Below, in pieces: positions 44,067 to 53,210 of a stretch of 64,000 nt of DNA. The number at the start of each line of letters is the position of its first letter. Positions within the stretch are counted from its first letter, which is position 1. This stretch comes from Sulfitobacter sp. D7 (GTDB lineage Bacteria; Pseudomonadota; Alphaproteobacteria; Rhodobacterales; Rhodobacteraceae). Location of the stretch: the NCBI RefSeq assembly GCF_003611275.1, contig NZ_CP020699.1, positions 17,710 to 81,709 on the forward strand, in the 5' to 3' direction. Under the pieces are notes generated by a model. The model ran no database searches. It was not told where the DNA came from and was given only the letters and a program-made list of their open reading frames with translations. The translations under genes and the position numbers were made by a program.

Positions 44067-44969
44067 TCAGGCGGCCTGCTCGGCGGTGTCGGGAATACCC
44101 AGCGTATCAAGCGCAAGTGCTTTGGTGCCGGCGATGATCTCAGCCTCGAATGCGGTCGGCGTTTGGTGCGCCCACGTCCGGGCTGTGTCGGAAGACAGAC
44201 GGCGGGCTTCATCACAAAGCGCGGGAAAGGTCGCTTCCCAGCTACGCCCCTGCCGCAATCCGAAGGCCGCGATCTCTTTTGAAGGGTGGCGTTCAAACTC
44301 CCCGCCGCCGCCCTTGATCACGGTCAGGCCGTTCAGCCCCAAAAGCGCTGCCGCGTCTGCCTGCAAGAGGCGATAGGACGGATGAAACACACCCTGCACA
44401 CTGGCCGACGCAGCGCCGGGGTTCAGCATGCGGCAGACGGTGTTGACGCAAGACCGCAATCCAAAAACCCGCCGCAAATCCAGCAGCCGGAACAGAGCGG
44501 GATGTGCACGTTCCAGCGGCAGATAGGCGATGCGGTCGCGATCAAGCAGCCGTGCAATTTCGTCAGCGGAATCTCCAACCCCAATCCCCGCGACGGCTAA
44601 GCCGTCCCGCACCTGTGCATCCGCGCCATTCCAGCCATGCAACAAGACACGGTGGCCCGCCTGCGCGACCTCCTTCGCCGACAGCAGGAACCACGGCGCA
44701 CCGCGTGTGCGGCCGGCGGCATAGCTGGGCCAATCCAGATCGACGGGCGGCAAGGCGGGCATATGCGCCTGCGCCGCGGCGGCAAATCCAGCGATTTCTG
44801 GCGCAGTCTCGCCTTTCATACGCAAAAGCATCAAAAGCGCGCCCACGGCCTCGGCATCTGCATCCCCCTGCAACATAGAAGACATGGCATCAAAGGCTTC
44901 CTCCTGCGTTAAGGACCGTGACCGCCCGGGCCCGCGCCCCAGCGTGCGAACTTGGGCTGACAAGCTCAT
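44067..44969 (-). CDS. TrpD2/YbiB-like phosphoribosyltransferase-fold protein
   Basis: The 300-residue protein resembles anthranilate phosphoribosyltransferase: helical N-terminal domain with LTQEEAFDAMSSMLQGDADAEAVGALLMLLRMKGET, then AGRTRGAPWFLLS. The PRPP-binding GTGGD of TrpD is replaced by TRGAP, and KGGGGEFERHPSK occupies a late loop, as in the TrpD2/YbiB group whose members bind nucleic acid and lack TrpD activity. It overlaps nasA by four bases, so it is made with nitrate reductase. Its job in nitrate assimilation is not known. Confidence 0.8.
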   Translation of the reverse strand: MSLSAQVRTLGRGPGRSRSLTQEEAFDAMSSMLQGDADAEAVGALLMLLRMKGETAPEIAGFAAAAQAHMPALPPVDLDWPSYAAGRTRGAPWFLLSAKEVAQAGHRVLLHGWNGADAQVRDGLAVAGIGVGDSADEIARLLDRDRIAYLPLERAHPALFRLLDLRRVFGLRSCVNTVCRMLNPGAASASVQGVFHPSYRLLQADAAALLGLNGLTVIKGGGGEFERHPSKEIAAFGLRQGRSWEATFPALCDEARRLSSDTARTWAHQTPTAFEAEIIAGTKALALDTLGIPDTAEQAA

Positions 44970-47596
44970 TCTGCGGCCTCACGGGTTAAAAGATTGTTCA
45001 ACAGCTCCGCGATTTCCGGGCGGCAAGAACCGCAGTTGGTCCCAGCCCCCAGTGCTTCGCCGATACTTTCTACTGACATCAGGCCGCGCGTTTCGATCGC
45101 TTCAAGGATGGTGTTGACCCCCACGCCAAAGCAGGAACACAAGGTTGGTCCGGGGTTCGGGGCGTCGGCTGCAGGGCGTCCCGTTAATGCGCCAGCCGCG
45201 CGGGTGCCGGGCAATGTCACGAGGTAATCACGCATGATCGCGACAGGGGTTGGCGACACAAAGAGCGCGCCCAAAAGCAGCCCGTCGGCGTGAGCCGCGA
45301 TCCGCGCAGAGCCACGGCGCGCATCTATGATCGTGGTCAGCACAGCAGTCGGCGCATCAAAGAGCCGCCTTGCCTCGGCCTCCCAATCGTCAGGCTGCAG
45401 GCGTCCAGCCAACTCGGCGCGAAACCCGTGCGATGTCCGCGCCAAGGCCCAGTAGTCGGCGGTCAGGTGCATCGGTTTTTGTGCGATGGCAAAGCCGTAC
45501 CAGCCTGCATCGAATCGGCGCAGGTCAACAACGCCTGCCTTGCTTTCCGGCTGGCCGGAAACCGGATCGCAGGCCGCCGCGATCAGCGCGTCGATCCGGG
45601 CAGAGGGGGCCGTTTCTGCGGTCCAGTGCATGGGAGCAAAGACCTGCCCTTTTTGCACAGCATCGGTGATCCGCGCGCGCAAGATGCTGACACCCGTGGG
45701 GCTGGAGACCTCTACCAGATCGGAGGGGTGAATGCCCGATGCCGTGGCATCTTCGGGGTGAATTTCGAGAAAGGGTTCCGCCAGATGGGCCGACAATCGC
45801 GGGCTTTGGCCGGTGCGGGTCATCGTGTGCCATTGGTCCCGCACGCGGCCTGTGTTCAAACGAAATGGATAGCGCCGCGTCGTCCGGGCCGCTGGCGGCC
45901 GCCACGATACGGGCAACAAACGCGCCTTGCCATCTGAGTGAAAGAACTGCCCATCCGCAAAGAACCGCCCGCCCTCGCGCGCCGCGGTGACCGGCCAGCG
46001 CTGCGGGGAGAAATCATCATATTGCTGGTCTGTGATCTTGGCCAAACCCGAGATATCAAAGTCCCGTTCGAACCGTCCCGCAATGCCAGAAAGAGCTGCA
46101 TATTCGCGAAAAATCTCTGCCACTCTGTCAAACTGAAATCCCGTTTCGAACCCCATCCGCCGCCCCACCTCGGTCAGAATAAGCCAATCCGGGCGGGTTT
46201 GGCCGGGTGCGGGCAGTACGCTGCGCTGGCGGCTGATGGTACGGTCGGAATTGGTGACGGTGCCGTCCTTTTCAGCCCATGCAGTGGCGGGCAAAAGCAC
46301 GTCGGCCAGCCGCGCCGTGTCGGTCTGATCGGTAATGTCGCTGACAACGACGAAGGGGCATTCGGAAATTGCATCACGCACAGCATCGGCTTCGGGCATG
46401 GAAACGGCGGGATTGGTGTGAATAATCCACAGCGCTTTGATCCGCCCGTCGCCCACCGCTTGAAACATGTCGACCGCTTTGAGGCCCGGCTTATTGGGTA
46501 GGGAGGGCACGCCCCAGAAATCACGCACGGCAGCACTGTGATCGGCATTCTCCAGTTCCAGATGACAGGCCAACATGTTGGCCAGCCCACCAACCTCGCG
46601 CCCGCCCATCGCATTGGGCTGTCCGGTCACCGAGAATGGGCCGCAACCGGGCTTGCCGATCCGACCGGTGGCGAGGTGGCAATTCAGGATCGCATTGACC
46701 TTGTCGGAGCCGCTGGTCGACTGGTTCACGCCCTGCGAATAGATCGTCACGACCTTCTCATGCTGCATCCAGAGGCGGCAGAAAGCTATTATTTCCGCTT
46801 CGCTCAGCCCGGTTGCGGCCCCGCTTTCGATACGTGCCGTGTGCAGGGTTTCGTCATAGCCGCTGGTATGGCGCAGAAAATCCGCATCACAGGCGCCGCC
46901 ATCGTAGATTTCGCTGTAGAGCCTATTGAAAAGCGCCACATCTGAGCCGGGCTCTAAGGCCAGATGCATATCGGCGCCATCACAGCTCGCGGTCCGGCGG
47001 GGGTCGATCACCACAATCTTGGTCCCACGGGCTGCGCGTGCCCCCAGCAGGCGTTGGTACAGTACAGGATGACACCAAGCGAGGTTCGACCCCACAAGCA
47101 CAACAAGGTCGGCCTCGTCGATGTCTTCATAGGTCCCGGGCACGGTGTCGCTGCCAAAGGCGCGCTTGTGGCCAGCGACCGAAGAGGCCATGCAGAGCCG
47201 GGAGTTCGTGTCGATATTGGCCGACCCGATGAAGCCTTTCATCAGCTTGTTGGCGACGTAGTAATCCTCTGTCAGCATCTGGCCAGAGACATAGAAGGCG
47301 ACGCTATCTGGGCCGTGCTGCGCAATCGTTTGCGAGAACCGGTCGGCGACATGCTGCAAGGCCCGGTCCCAGCCCATGTCCTGCCCGTCAACACGGGGGG
47401 TCAGCAGACGGTTTTCCAGACCCACGGTCTCTCCCAGTGCCGCCCCTTTGGAGCAGAGCCGCCCACGGTTCGCCGGGTGATCAGGATCGCCGCGCACATC
47501 CAAACCGCCTGCCCCATCCGCGCGCAGCAGCACGCCACAGCCCACGCCGCAATAGGGACAGGTCGAGCGCACCACTGGCATGGCGGAGCCGTCCAT
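44966..47596 (-). CDS. nasA: Assimilatory nitrate reductase catalytic subunit
   Basis: NasA reduces nitrate to nitrite in the cytosol with molybdenum bis-MGD. The 876-residue protein has an N-terminal [4Fe-4S] motif (CPYCGVGCG with a distal cysteine in GRLCSKG). Molybdopterin domains follow (LVGSNLAWCHPVLY; YSQGVNQSTSGSDKVNAI; NPAVSMPEAD), then the dinucleotide-binding C-terminal domain (LNTGRVRDQWHTMTRTG). A terminal BFD-like [2Fe-2S] motif (LCSCFGVGVNTI, then GTNCGSCRPEI) probably receives electrons. No Tat signal is present. The ATG at 47596 overlaps the nirD stop (TGATG); a GTG one codon earlier is the alternative. Confidence 0.94.
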   Translation of the reverse strand: MDGSAMPVVRSTCPYCGVGCGVLLRADGAGGLDVRGDPDHPANRGRLCSKGAALGETVGLENRLLTPRVDGQDMGWDRALQHVADRFSQTIAQHGPDSVAFYVSGQMLTEDYYVANKLMKGFIGSANIDTNSRLCMASSVAGHKRAFGSDTVPGTYEDIDEADLVVLVGSNLAWCHPVLYQRLLGARAARGTKIVVIDPRRTASCDGADMHLALEPGSDVALFNRLYSEIYDGGACDADFLRHTSGYDETLHTARIESGAATGLSEAEIIAFCRLWMQHEKVVTIYSQGVNQSTSGSDKVNAILNCHLATGRIGKPGCGPFSVTGQPNAMGGREVGGLANMLACHLELENADHSAAVRDFWGVPSLPNKPGLKAVDMFQAVGDGRIKALWIIHTNPAVSMPEADAVRDAISECPFVVVSDITDQTDTARLADVLLPATAWAEKDGTVTNSDRTISRQRSVLPAPGQTRPDWLILTEVGRRMGFETGFQFDRVAEIFREYAALSGIAGRFERDFDISGLAKITDQQYDDFSPQRWPVTAAREGGRFFADGQFFHSDGKARLLPVSWRPPAARTTRRYPFRLNTGRVRDQWHTMTRTGQSPRLSAHLAEPFLEIHPEDATASGIHPSDLVEVSSPTGVSILRARITDAVQKGQVFAPMHWTAETAPSARIDALIAAACDPVSGQPESKAGVVDLRRFDAGWYGFAIAQKPMHLTADYWALARTSHGFRAELAGRLQPDDWEAEARRLFDAPTAVLTTIIDARRGSARIAAHADGLLLGALFVSPTPVAIMRDYLVTLPGTRAAGALTGRPAADAPNPGPTLCSCFGVGVNTILEAIETRGLMSVESIGEALGAGTNCGSCRPEIAELLNNLLTREAAE

Positions 47597-47925
47597 CACG
47601 CGGCACTCCGACTTGCGAGCTTGGTCGCATCAATCAGGATGCGCCCAGCCTCTACCCGCGCAGGATATGTGGAGATGGCCCCCTCTTCGCCCTGCGCCTG
47701 TCCGGTGTTCAGGTCGAACACCCAGTTGTGCAGCGGGCAAGTGACGGATTGACCATGAACGATCCCTTCGGACAGCGGTCCACCCTTGTGCGGGCAGCTA
47801 TCGGTGGTGGCGAAAACCTCCGCCTCGCCAGTGCGGAAAAGGGCCACGCAGCCAAGTGCCGTCTTGATCTTGCGCGCGCCGCGCAGGGGAATTTCGTCTA
47901 TCCCGCCGATGTCGATCCAGTTCAT
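47596..47925 (-). CDS. nirD: Nitrite reductase small subunit
   Basis: This 109-residue Rieske-fold protein partners NirB. It has VALFRTGEAEVFATTDSCPHKGGPLSEGIVHG and VTCPLHNW, so the C-x-H (CPH) and C-x-x-H (CPLH) ligand pairs are both present and the cluster should form. It overlaps nirB and nasA. Confidence 0.92.
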   Translation of the reverse strand: MNWIDIGGIDEIPLRGARKIKTALGCVALFRTGEAEVFATTDSCPHKGGPLSEGIVHGQSVTCPLHNWVFDLNTGQAQGEEGAISTYPARVEAGRILIDATKLASRSAA

Positions 47926-50351
47926 TCCGCGGCCTCCAGTGTCAGATTGGCGAGGGGCTGGTACCGCTCTGCCGTTTTGGCGTGCTCGGCCCAGGGGTCT
48001 TTGCGATAGATGGATTGGCTGAGCTCAAATGCTGCGATCAGCCGTGCGCGTTCCTCGGGGTCGGCGATGCGGGCCTGCACCCAATCGAGCCCAACCTTGG
48101 CGACCCATTTATAGGCGCGGTCGAGGTATTTGGCGTGCTCACGGTAGAGTTGGACAAAGGCAATCGTCACATCAATCGCCTCTTGTTCGGTGCCGACATC
48201 ACAAAGGCGCTCGGTCTCTTTGACATCCATCCCCGCTGCGCCGGCGACGCTCACCTGATAGCCGCTGTCGACGCAGATGATCCCAACGTCCTTGCAGGTG
48301 GCTTCGGCACAGTTGCGCGGGCAGCCGGAGACACCCAGCTTGACTTTGTGCGGCGTCCATGACCCCCAGAGCGCCTGTTCCAGCTTGATGCCTAGGCCGG
48401 TGCTGTCCTGCGTGCCAAAACGGCAGTGGTCGGTGCCGACACAGGTTTTTACCGTGCGCAGCCCTTTTGAATAAGCATGGCCCGAAACGAGCCCCGCCTT
48501 GTTCAGATCGGCCCAGATATAGGGCAGGTCTTCGCCCTTCACGCCCAACAGATCAATGCGCTGACCGCCTGTGACCTTGACCGTCGGCACATCGTATTTG
48601 TCCGCGGCGTCGGCAATGGCGCGCAATTCGGCCGGGTTGGTGATCCCGCCCCACATGCGCGGCACGACGCTGAATGTGCCGTCTTTTTGAATATTCGCGT
48701 GTTTGCGTTCGTTCACAAAACGGCTCTGTGGGTCGTCTTGATACTCTAGCGGCCAATCGGCCAGCAGATAGAAGTTCACCGCGGGGCGGCAAATGTGACA
48801 GCCGTTGCGGGTTTTCCAGCCCAACTCCTGCCAAACGGCCTCTTTGGACTTCAACTCCTGCGACTTAATCAGCAGGCGGATGTCCTCATGGGTTAGGTCA
48901 CAGCAGGGGCAGATGGGCTGGGCAGTCGGCATGACGAAGTCATCGCCCAGTGTGACCTGCAAAACCTGTTCGACCAGCCCTGTGCAGGTCCCGCAGGACG
49001 CACTGGCCTTGGTCGCCGCCTTGATCGCGGCCAAATCCGTCGCACCGCCCGCGATGGCGTCGGTGATGGTGCCTTTGCAAATGCCGTTGCAGCCGCAAAT
49101 TTCCGCCTCACGCGGCAATGCTGCAACGGCTGAGAGCGGGTCCGCGGTATCGCCCCCCTGAAATGCCGGTCCGAAGATGAGCGTCTCGCGCATCTCGTCG
49201 ATATCGGTGCCGTCCTTGATTAACTGGAAGAACCAATTGCCATCTGCCGTGTCGCCGTACATCACAGCACCAATCAGCCGGTCGCCCTCAATCACCAGCC
49301 GCTTGTAGATGCCCCGTGCAGGGTCACGCAGCACGATGTCTTCGCGCCCTTCCCCTTCAGCAAAGTCACCCGCGCTGAACAGATCGCAGCCGGTTACTTT
49401 CAGCTTGGTGGCAGTATCCTTCGCGATGAAAGCGTCGACCCCCTCCAGCAGACTCCGCGCCAGAACTTTGGCCTGATCATAAAGCGGCGCCACAAGCCCG
49501 AAAAGTTGCCCGTCAAATTCCACGCATTCGCCCACGGCAAAGATGTCCGGGTCCGACGTCTGCATCTGCGCATTCACCTCGATGCCCCGCGCAACCGTCA
49601 GCCCCGCGTCGGTCGCGAGCCGGGTTTCGGGCCGGATGCCAACGGCCATGACCACCAGATCGGCTGGAAGGGTTTCCCCGTCCTCCAGCAAAACGGCCTC
49701 GGCACGGCCCGCACCGATGATCGCCTTGGTTGAGGCCTGCGTGCGGATGCTGATGCCGCGCCCCTCTAGGTCCTTGCGCAACAGGTAACCGGCCGCCTCA
49801 TCCAATTGCCGCTCCATGAGGTGGCCCATCAGATGCACCACCGTGACCTCCATGCCACGTTCGGCAAGACCGGCTGCGGCCTCCAACCCTAAAAGCCCAC
49901 CGCCGATGACCACGGCTTTGCCGCCCTTCCCCGCTGCGCTTATCATCGCATTGGTATCGTCCAGATCACGATAGGTGACGACGCCCGGCAGGTCTTTACC
50001 GGGAACCGGAATGATGAAGGGCGCAGAGCCGGTGGCGATGATTAGCTTGTCATATGGGAGATGGCCACTCTGACCGGAGACCACCTTCATCGTCGGATCG
50101 ATGCCCGACACAGACTCGCCAAAGCGACAGGTCACTCCCTGTGCGGCATACCAATCGCTGTCATGGGTGACGATTTCCTCATAGGTCTTTTCGCCCGACA
50201 GCACCGGGCTCAGCATGATGCGGTTGTAATTCCCCCGCGCCTCCGCGTTGAACAGGGTGATGTCAAAGGCATCCGGATCGGTCTCAACCAGATGTTCGAT
50301 GACGCGGCCCGATGCCATGCCAGCGCCGATGATGACCAGTCTTTGTTTCAT
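47922..50351 (-). CDS. nirB: Nitrite reductase (NADH) large subunit
   Basis: NirB reduces nitrite to ammonium with NADH, FAD, iron-sulfur clusters and siroheme. The 809-residue protein starts at ATG 50351 (LVIIGAGMASGRVIEHL), with a second nucleotide motif AVVIGGGLLGLEAAAGL and a BFD-like [2Fe-2S] domain (ICGCNGICKG, ASCGTCTGLV). The siroheme/[4Fe-4S] domain has C-x5-C in CVGTDHCRFG and GCPRNCAEATCKD. All cofactor cysteines are present. It follows nrtCD by four bases. Confidence 0.94.
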   Translation of the reverse strand: MKQRLVIIGAGMASGRVIEHLVETDPDAFDITLFNAEARGNYNRIMLSPVLSGEKTYEEIVTHDSDWYAAQGVTCRFGESVSGIDPTMKVVSGQSGHLPYDKLIIATGSAPFIIPVPGKDLPGVVTYRDLDDTNAMISAAGKGGKAVVIGGGLLGLEAAAGLAERGMEVTVVHLMGHLMERQLDEAAGYLLRKDLEGRGISIRTQASTKAIIGAGRAEAVLLEDGETLPADLVVMAVGIRPETRLATDAGLTVARGIEVNAQMQTSDPDIFAVGECVEFDGQLFGLVAPLYDQAKVLARSLLEGVDAFIAKDTATKLKVTGCDLFSAGDFAEGEGREDIVLRDPARGIYKRLVIEGDRLIGAVMYGDTADGNWFFQLIKDGTDIDEMRETLIFGPAFQGGDTADPLSAVAALPREAEICGCNGICKGTITDAIAGGATDLAAIKAATKASASCGTCTGLVEQVLQVTLGDDFVMPTAQPICPCCDLTHEDIRLLIKSQELKSKEAVWQELGWKTRNGCHICRPAVNFYLLADWPLEYQDDPQSRFVNERKHANIQKDGTFSVVPRMWGGITNPAELRAIADAADKYDVPTVKVTGGQRIDLLGVKGEDLPYIWADLNKAGLVSGHAYSKGLRTVKTCVGTDHCRFGTQDSTGLGIKLEQALWGSWTPHKVKLGVSGCPRNCAEATCKDVGIICVDSGYQVSVAGAAGMDVKETERLCDVGTEQEAIDVTIAFVQLYREHAKYLDRAYKWVAKVGLDWVQARIADPEERARLIAAFELSQSIYRKDPWAEHAKTAERYQPLANLTLEAAE

Positions 50352-50355
50352 GGGT

Positions 50356-52035
50356 TCACTCCGCCGCCATTGTTTCAGGGGTTTTGGGCTTGGGTTTTGC
50401 GCCGTGCTCATATTCCTCAAGGAAATCGAGCACCTCTTGCCTGTAGCCGTAGTAGTCAGGATGCTGCAGGAGCATCTTGCGCGTTCTGGGCCGGGGCAGA
50501 TCGACCTGCGTGATCTTGCCAATGGTAGCCTGCGGCCCGTTGGTCATCATGACCACGCGGTCAGCCAGCAAGATCGCCTCGTCCACATCATGGGTGACGC
50601 AAATCGCCGTGACCTTGGTGCGCGACCAGACCTCCATCAGCACTTCTTGCAGTTCCCAACGCGTCAGGCTGTCGAGCATGCCAAACGGCTCATCAAGCAA
50701 CAGCAGCTTGGGGCTGAGCGCAAAGGCCCGGGCGATACCGACACGCTGCTGCATACCGTTGGACATATCGCTTGCCCGCTTGTCCATCGCATCGCCCAGC
50801 CCGACCCGCTCCAGATAGTACTCCACCACATCCTGACGCTCGGCCTGCGAGGCGCGGGGGTAGACCTTGTCGACACCGATCGCCACATTCTCTTTGGCGC
50901 TGAGCCAGGGGAACAGATTGGGCGATTGGAACACCACGGCGCGCTCAGGGTCGGCGCCCTCCACATGGGTGCCGTCCAACACGATGGAGCCCTTCGATAT
51001 GTCGTTCAGCCCCGCCGCCATGGTCAAAACTGTCGACTTGCCGCAACCTGAATGGCCAATCAGCGAAATGAACTCTCCCTTCTCGATCTTAAGATCGAAA
51101 TTCTCGACCACCGTCAGCGGGCCTTTGGGCGTGGGGTAGACTTTGTGAAGCTGGCTGAAATCCAGATAACGGCTGCGCAATGTGCTCTTCTCTGCTTCGG
51201 CCAGAGCGGCGGGGAGGCCGTGGATCGGGGTCACGTTCGGCAAAAGTCGGGTGCCCTCGACCTTGGCCTCAATCCCAACATCCATCAGGTATTTGGTCAC
51301 ATCCGCGCGCAGGCTTTTGAAGGTTTCATTGGTGTTCATGCGGCCCCGGTCCCGAGGGCGCGGGATCTTGACGGGGAACTCTTTGCCCAACGTTCCATCT
51401 GGGTTCAGGGCGATGATCCGGTCGGCAAGGATGATCGCCTCGTCCACATCGTTGGTGATCAGCACACAGGTCTTCTTGTCGGCCTCCCAAATGTGCTCAA
51501 TCTCATCAGCGAGATTGGCGCGGGTCAGCGCGTCGAGTGCCGACAATGGCTCATCCAGCAAAAGCACTTCAGGGTTCATCGCCAGCGCGCGGGCCACATT
51601 GACCCGCTGCCGCATCCCGCCCGAAAGCTCCGCCGGGCGGCGCGTAGCGGCATGGCCAAGGCCCACCATCTTGACGTAATGCGCGACCTTCTCGGCGCGC
51701 TTTGCCTTGGACAGACCGGGGAAGACCGTGTCCACCGCGAGGCCGACATTGCCGCTGACGGTTAACCAAGGCATCAGCGAATAGCTTTGAAAGATCATCG
51801 CGCGTTCCGGCCCCGGCCCGGTGACGGGTTTGCCCTTGAAGCTGACCTTTCCCTTGGACGGCTGCTCCAGCCCCGCCATCAGGTTGATGAGGGTCGTCTT
51901 GCCACTGCCGGAAAAGCCGAGCAGGACGAGGAACTCCCCCTCACGCACATCCAGGTTGATGTCCTTCAGCACATGGGTCGCATGGGTGCCCGAGCCAAAG
52001 CTCTGGCTGACATGATCGAGTTTCAGAATGCTCAT
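50356..52035 (-). CDS. nrtC: Nitrate ABC transporter ATPase, two ABC domains fused
   Basis: This 559-residue protein with two complete ABC ATPase domains powers nitrate uptake. Domain 1 (about 1-235) has GFSGSGKTT, LSGGMRQR and LLLDEPLSALD. Domain 2 (about 285-540) has GHSGCGKST, a changed signature MSNGMQQR and LLLDEPFGMLD. In cyanobacteria NrtC and NrtD are separate; here they are a natural fusion, with no regulatory NrtA-like C-terminal domain. ATG 52035 is chosen because the coding body begins MSILKLDHVSQSFGSG; the longer open frame upstream is not homologous. Confidence 0.9.
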   Translation of the reverse strand: MSILKLDHVSQSFGSGTHATHVLKDINLDVREGEFLVLLGFSGSGKTTLINLMAGLEQPSKGKVSFKGKPVTGPGPERAMIFQSYSLMPWLTVSGNVGLAVDTVFPGLSKAKRAEKVAHYVKMVGLGHAATRRPAELSGGMRQRVNVARALAMNPEVLLLDEPLSALDALTRANLADEIEHIWEADKKTCVLITNDVDEAIILADRIIALNPDGTLGKEFPVKIPRPRDRGRMNTNETFKSLRADVTKYLMDVGIEAKVEGTRLLPNVTPIHGLPAALAEAEKSTLRSRYLDFSQLHKVYPTPKGPLTVVENFDLKIEKGEFISLIGHSGCGKSTVLTMAAGLNDISKGSIVLDGTHVEGADPERAVVFQSPNLFPWLSAKENVAIGVDKVYPRASQAERQDVVEYYLERVGLGDAMDKRASDMSNGMQQRVGIARAFALSPKLLLLDEPFGMLDSLTRWELQEVLMEVWSRTKVTAICVTHDVDEAILLADRVVMMTNGPQATIGKITQVDLPRPRTRKMLLQHPDYYGYRQEVLDFLEEYEHGAKPKPKTPETMAAE

Positions 52036-52070
52036 GTGAGTGTTCCTTTCCGCTATCGCCGCAGCACAGC

Positions 52071-53147
52071 TCAGCGGTTGTTCGTGAAGGTAAAGAGCGA
52101 CTGCAGGGCGTACATCACCCGGTCCAGCAGGAAACCGATGATGCCGATGGTCAGCACAGCGACCATGATCCGGGCGAGCGAACTGGAAGACCCGTTCTGA
52201 AACTCGTCCCAGACGAATTTTCCAAGACCCGGATTCTGCGCCAGCATTTCCGCGGCGATCAGCACCATCCAGCCCACCCCGAGCGACAGCCGCAGCCCGG
52301 TAAAGATCAGCGGTAGGGCGGAGGGTAGGACCAGTTTGGTGATCTTGGTCCAGGTGTTCATCTTCAGCACCTTCGAGACATTCACCAAATCCTTGTCGAT
52401 GCTCGCCACGCCCAGTGCAGTGTTGATCAGCGTCGGCCAAAGCGAACAAAGCGTCACGGTAATGGCCGAGACCAAGAAGGACTTGGACAGCAAGCCATCA
52501 TTTGAGGCCGCAACGGCGGAGACCACCATCGTCACGATCGGCAGCCAAGCCAGCGGGGAGACCGGTTTGAAAATCTGAATGATCGGGTTCAACGCCGCGT
52601 TGGCCGTGGGCGAGAGGCCCGCCGCGATGCCAAGCGGGATTGCCACCGCACTGGCGATCAGAAAGCCGAAGAACACGGTTTGAATTGAGGTCCAGATTTG
52701 TTGGTAATACGTCGGCGCACCGGTATAGGCGCGCTCAACAGGGGGCATGCCCTGTTCGACGCGGCGTTCATTCAAAACCGCGACCTGCGCTTCGAATTTG
52801 GCACGGCTCTCGGCCTTGGCCTGCGCGTCCTCATGCAGGGTGACCGCCTCAGACCATACCTGTGCCGGGCCGGGGATCGCGCCGAGCGAGGTTTGCACTG
52901 TCGGGGCCAATGTCGCCCAAAGCGCGAGGAACCCGATGATCGCAAGCAATGGCACCCCCAACAGACGCCAGATCTCGGCGACTTGCGCCTTAGGGTTATC
53001 ACCAGCGACGGCTTTCAGGATCGGGGTCAGCCATGCCAGCCCAATAACCTGAAACCACTTATCGGCGGTGTTGATCCGGGTGAAGCGCCTCTCAAGGCGC
53101 GCCGTGCGTGCCGGATCAGCGGTAAAATTCGGGTCTGCGGTGCTCAT
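52071..53147 (-). CDS. nrtB: Nitrate ABC transporter permease
   Basis: The 358-residue permease has a long N-terminal region (helix VPLLAIIGFLALWATLAP, then a charged periplasmic segment at about 100-140). The core follows with FKPVSPLAWLPIVTMVVSA and the EAA-loop region KITKLVLPSALPLIFTGLRLSLGVGWMVLIAAEML. It is complete and lies 35 bases before nrtCD. The extended N-terminus is typical of proteobacterial NrtB/NasE. Confidence 0.91.
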   Translation of the reverse strand: MSTADPNFTADPARTARLERRFTRINTADKWFQVIGLAWLTPILKAVAGDNPKAQVAEIWRLLGVPLLAIIGFLALWATLAPTVQTSLGAIPGPAQVWSEAVTLHEDAQAKAESRAKFEAQVAVLNERRVEQGMPPVERAYTGAPTYYQQIWTSIQTVFFGFLIASAVAIPLGIAAGLSPTANAALNPIIQIFKPVSPLAWLPIVTMVVSAVAASNDGLLSKSFLVSAITVTLCSLWPTLINTALGVASIDKDLVNVSKVLKMNTWTKITKLVLPSALPLIFTGLRLSLGVGWMVLIAAEMLAQNPGLGKFVWDEFQNGSSSSLARIMVAVLTIGIIGFLLDRVMYALQSLFTFTNNR

Positions 53148-53174
53148 CGAACTGTCTCCTGCAGGAATGGGAAA

Positions 53175-53202
53175 GGCACGGGCGAGACGGCTCGCCGGTG
53201 CC
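53175..53202 (-). promoter_or_regulatory. Intercistronic hairpin between nrtA and nrtB
   Basis: GGCACGGGCGAG pairs with CTCGCCGGTGCC (one G-G mismatch) around ACGG, just after the nrtA stop. It is the same arrangement as in the other transporter operons here. Confidence 0.5.
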
Positions 53203-53210
53203 GCCGGGCC

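Noticed and set aside
52036..52449. Upstream in-frame extension of the nrtCD gene
   Set aside because: It is antisense to the C-terminal coding of nrtB and does not resemble an ABC protein; the protein begins normally at 52035.
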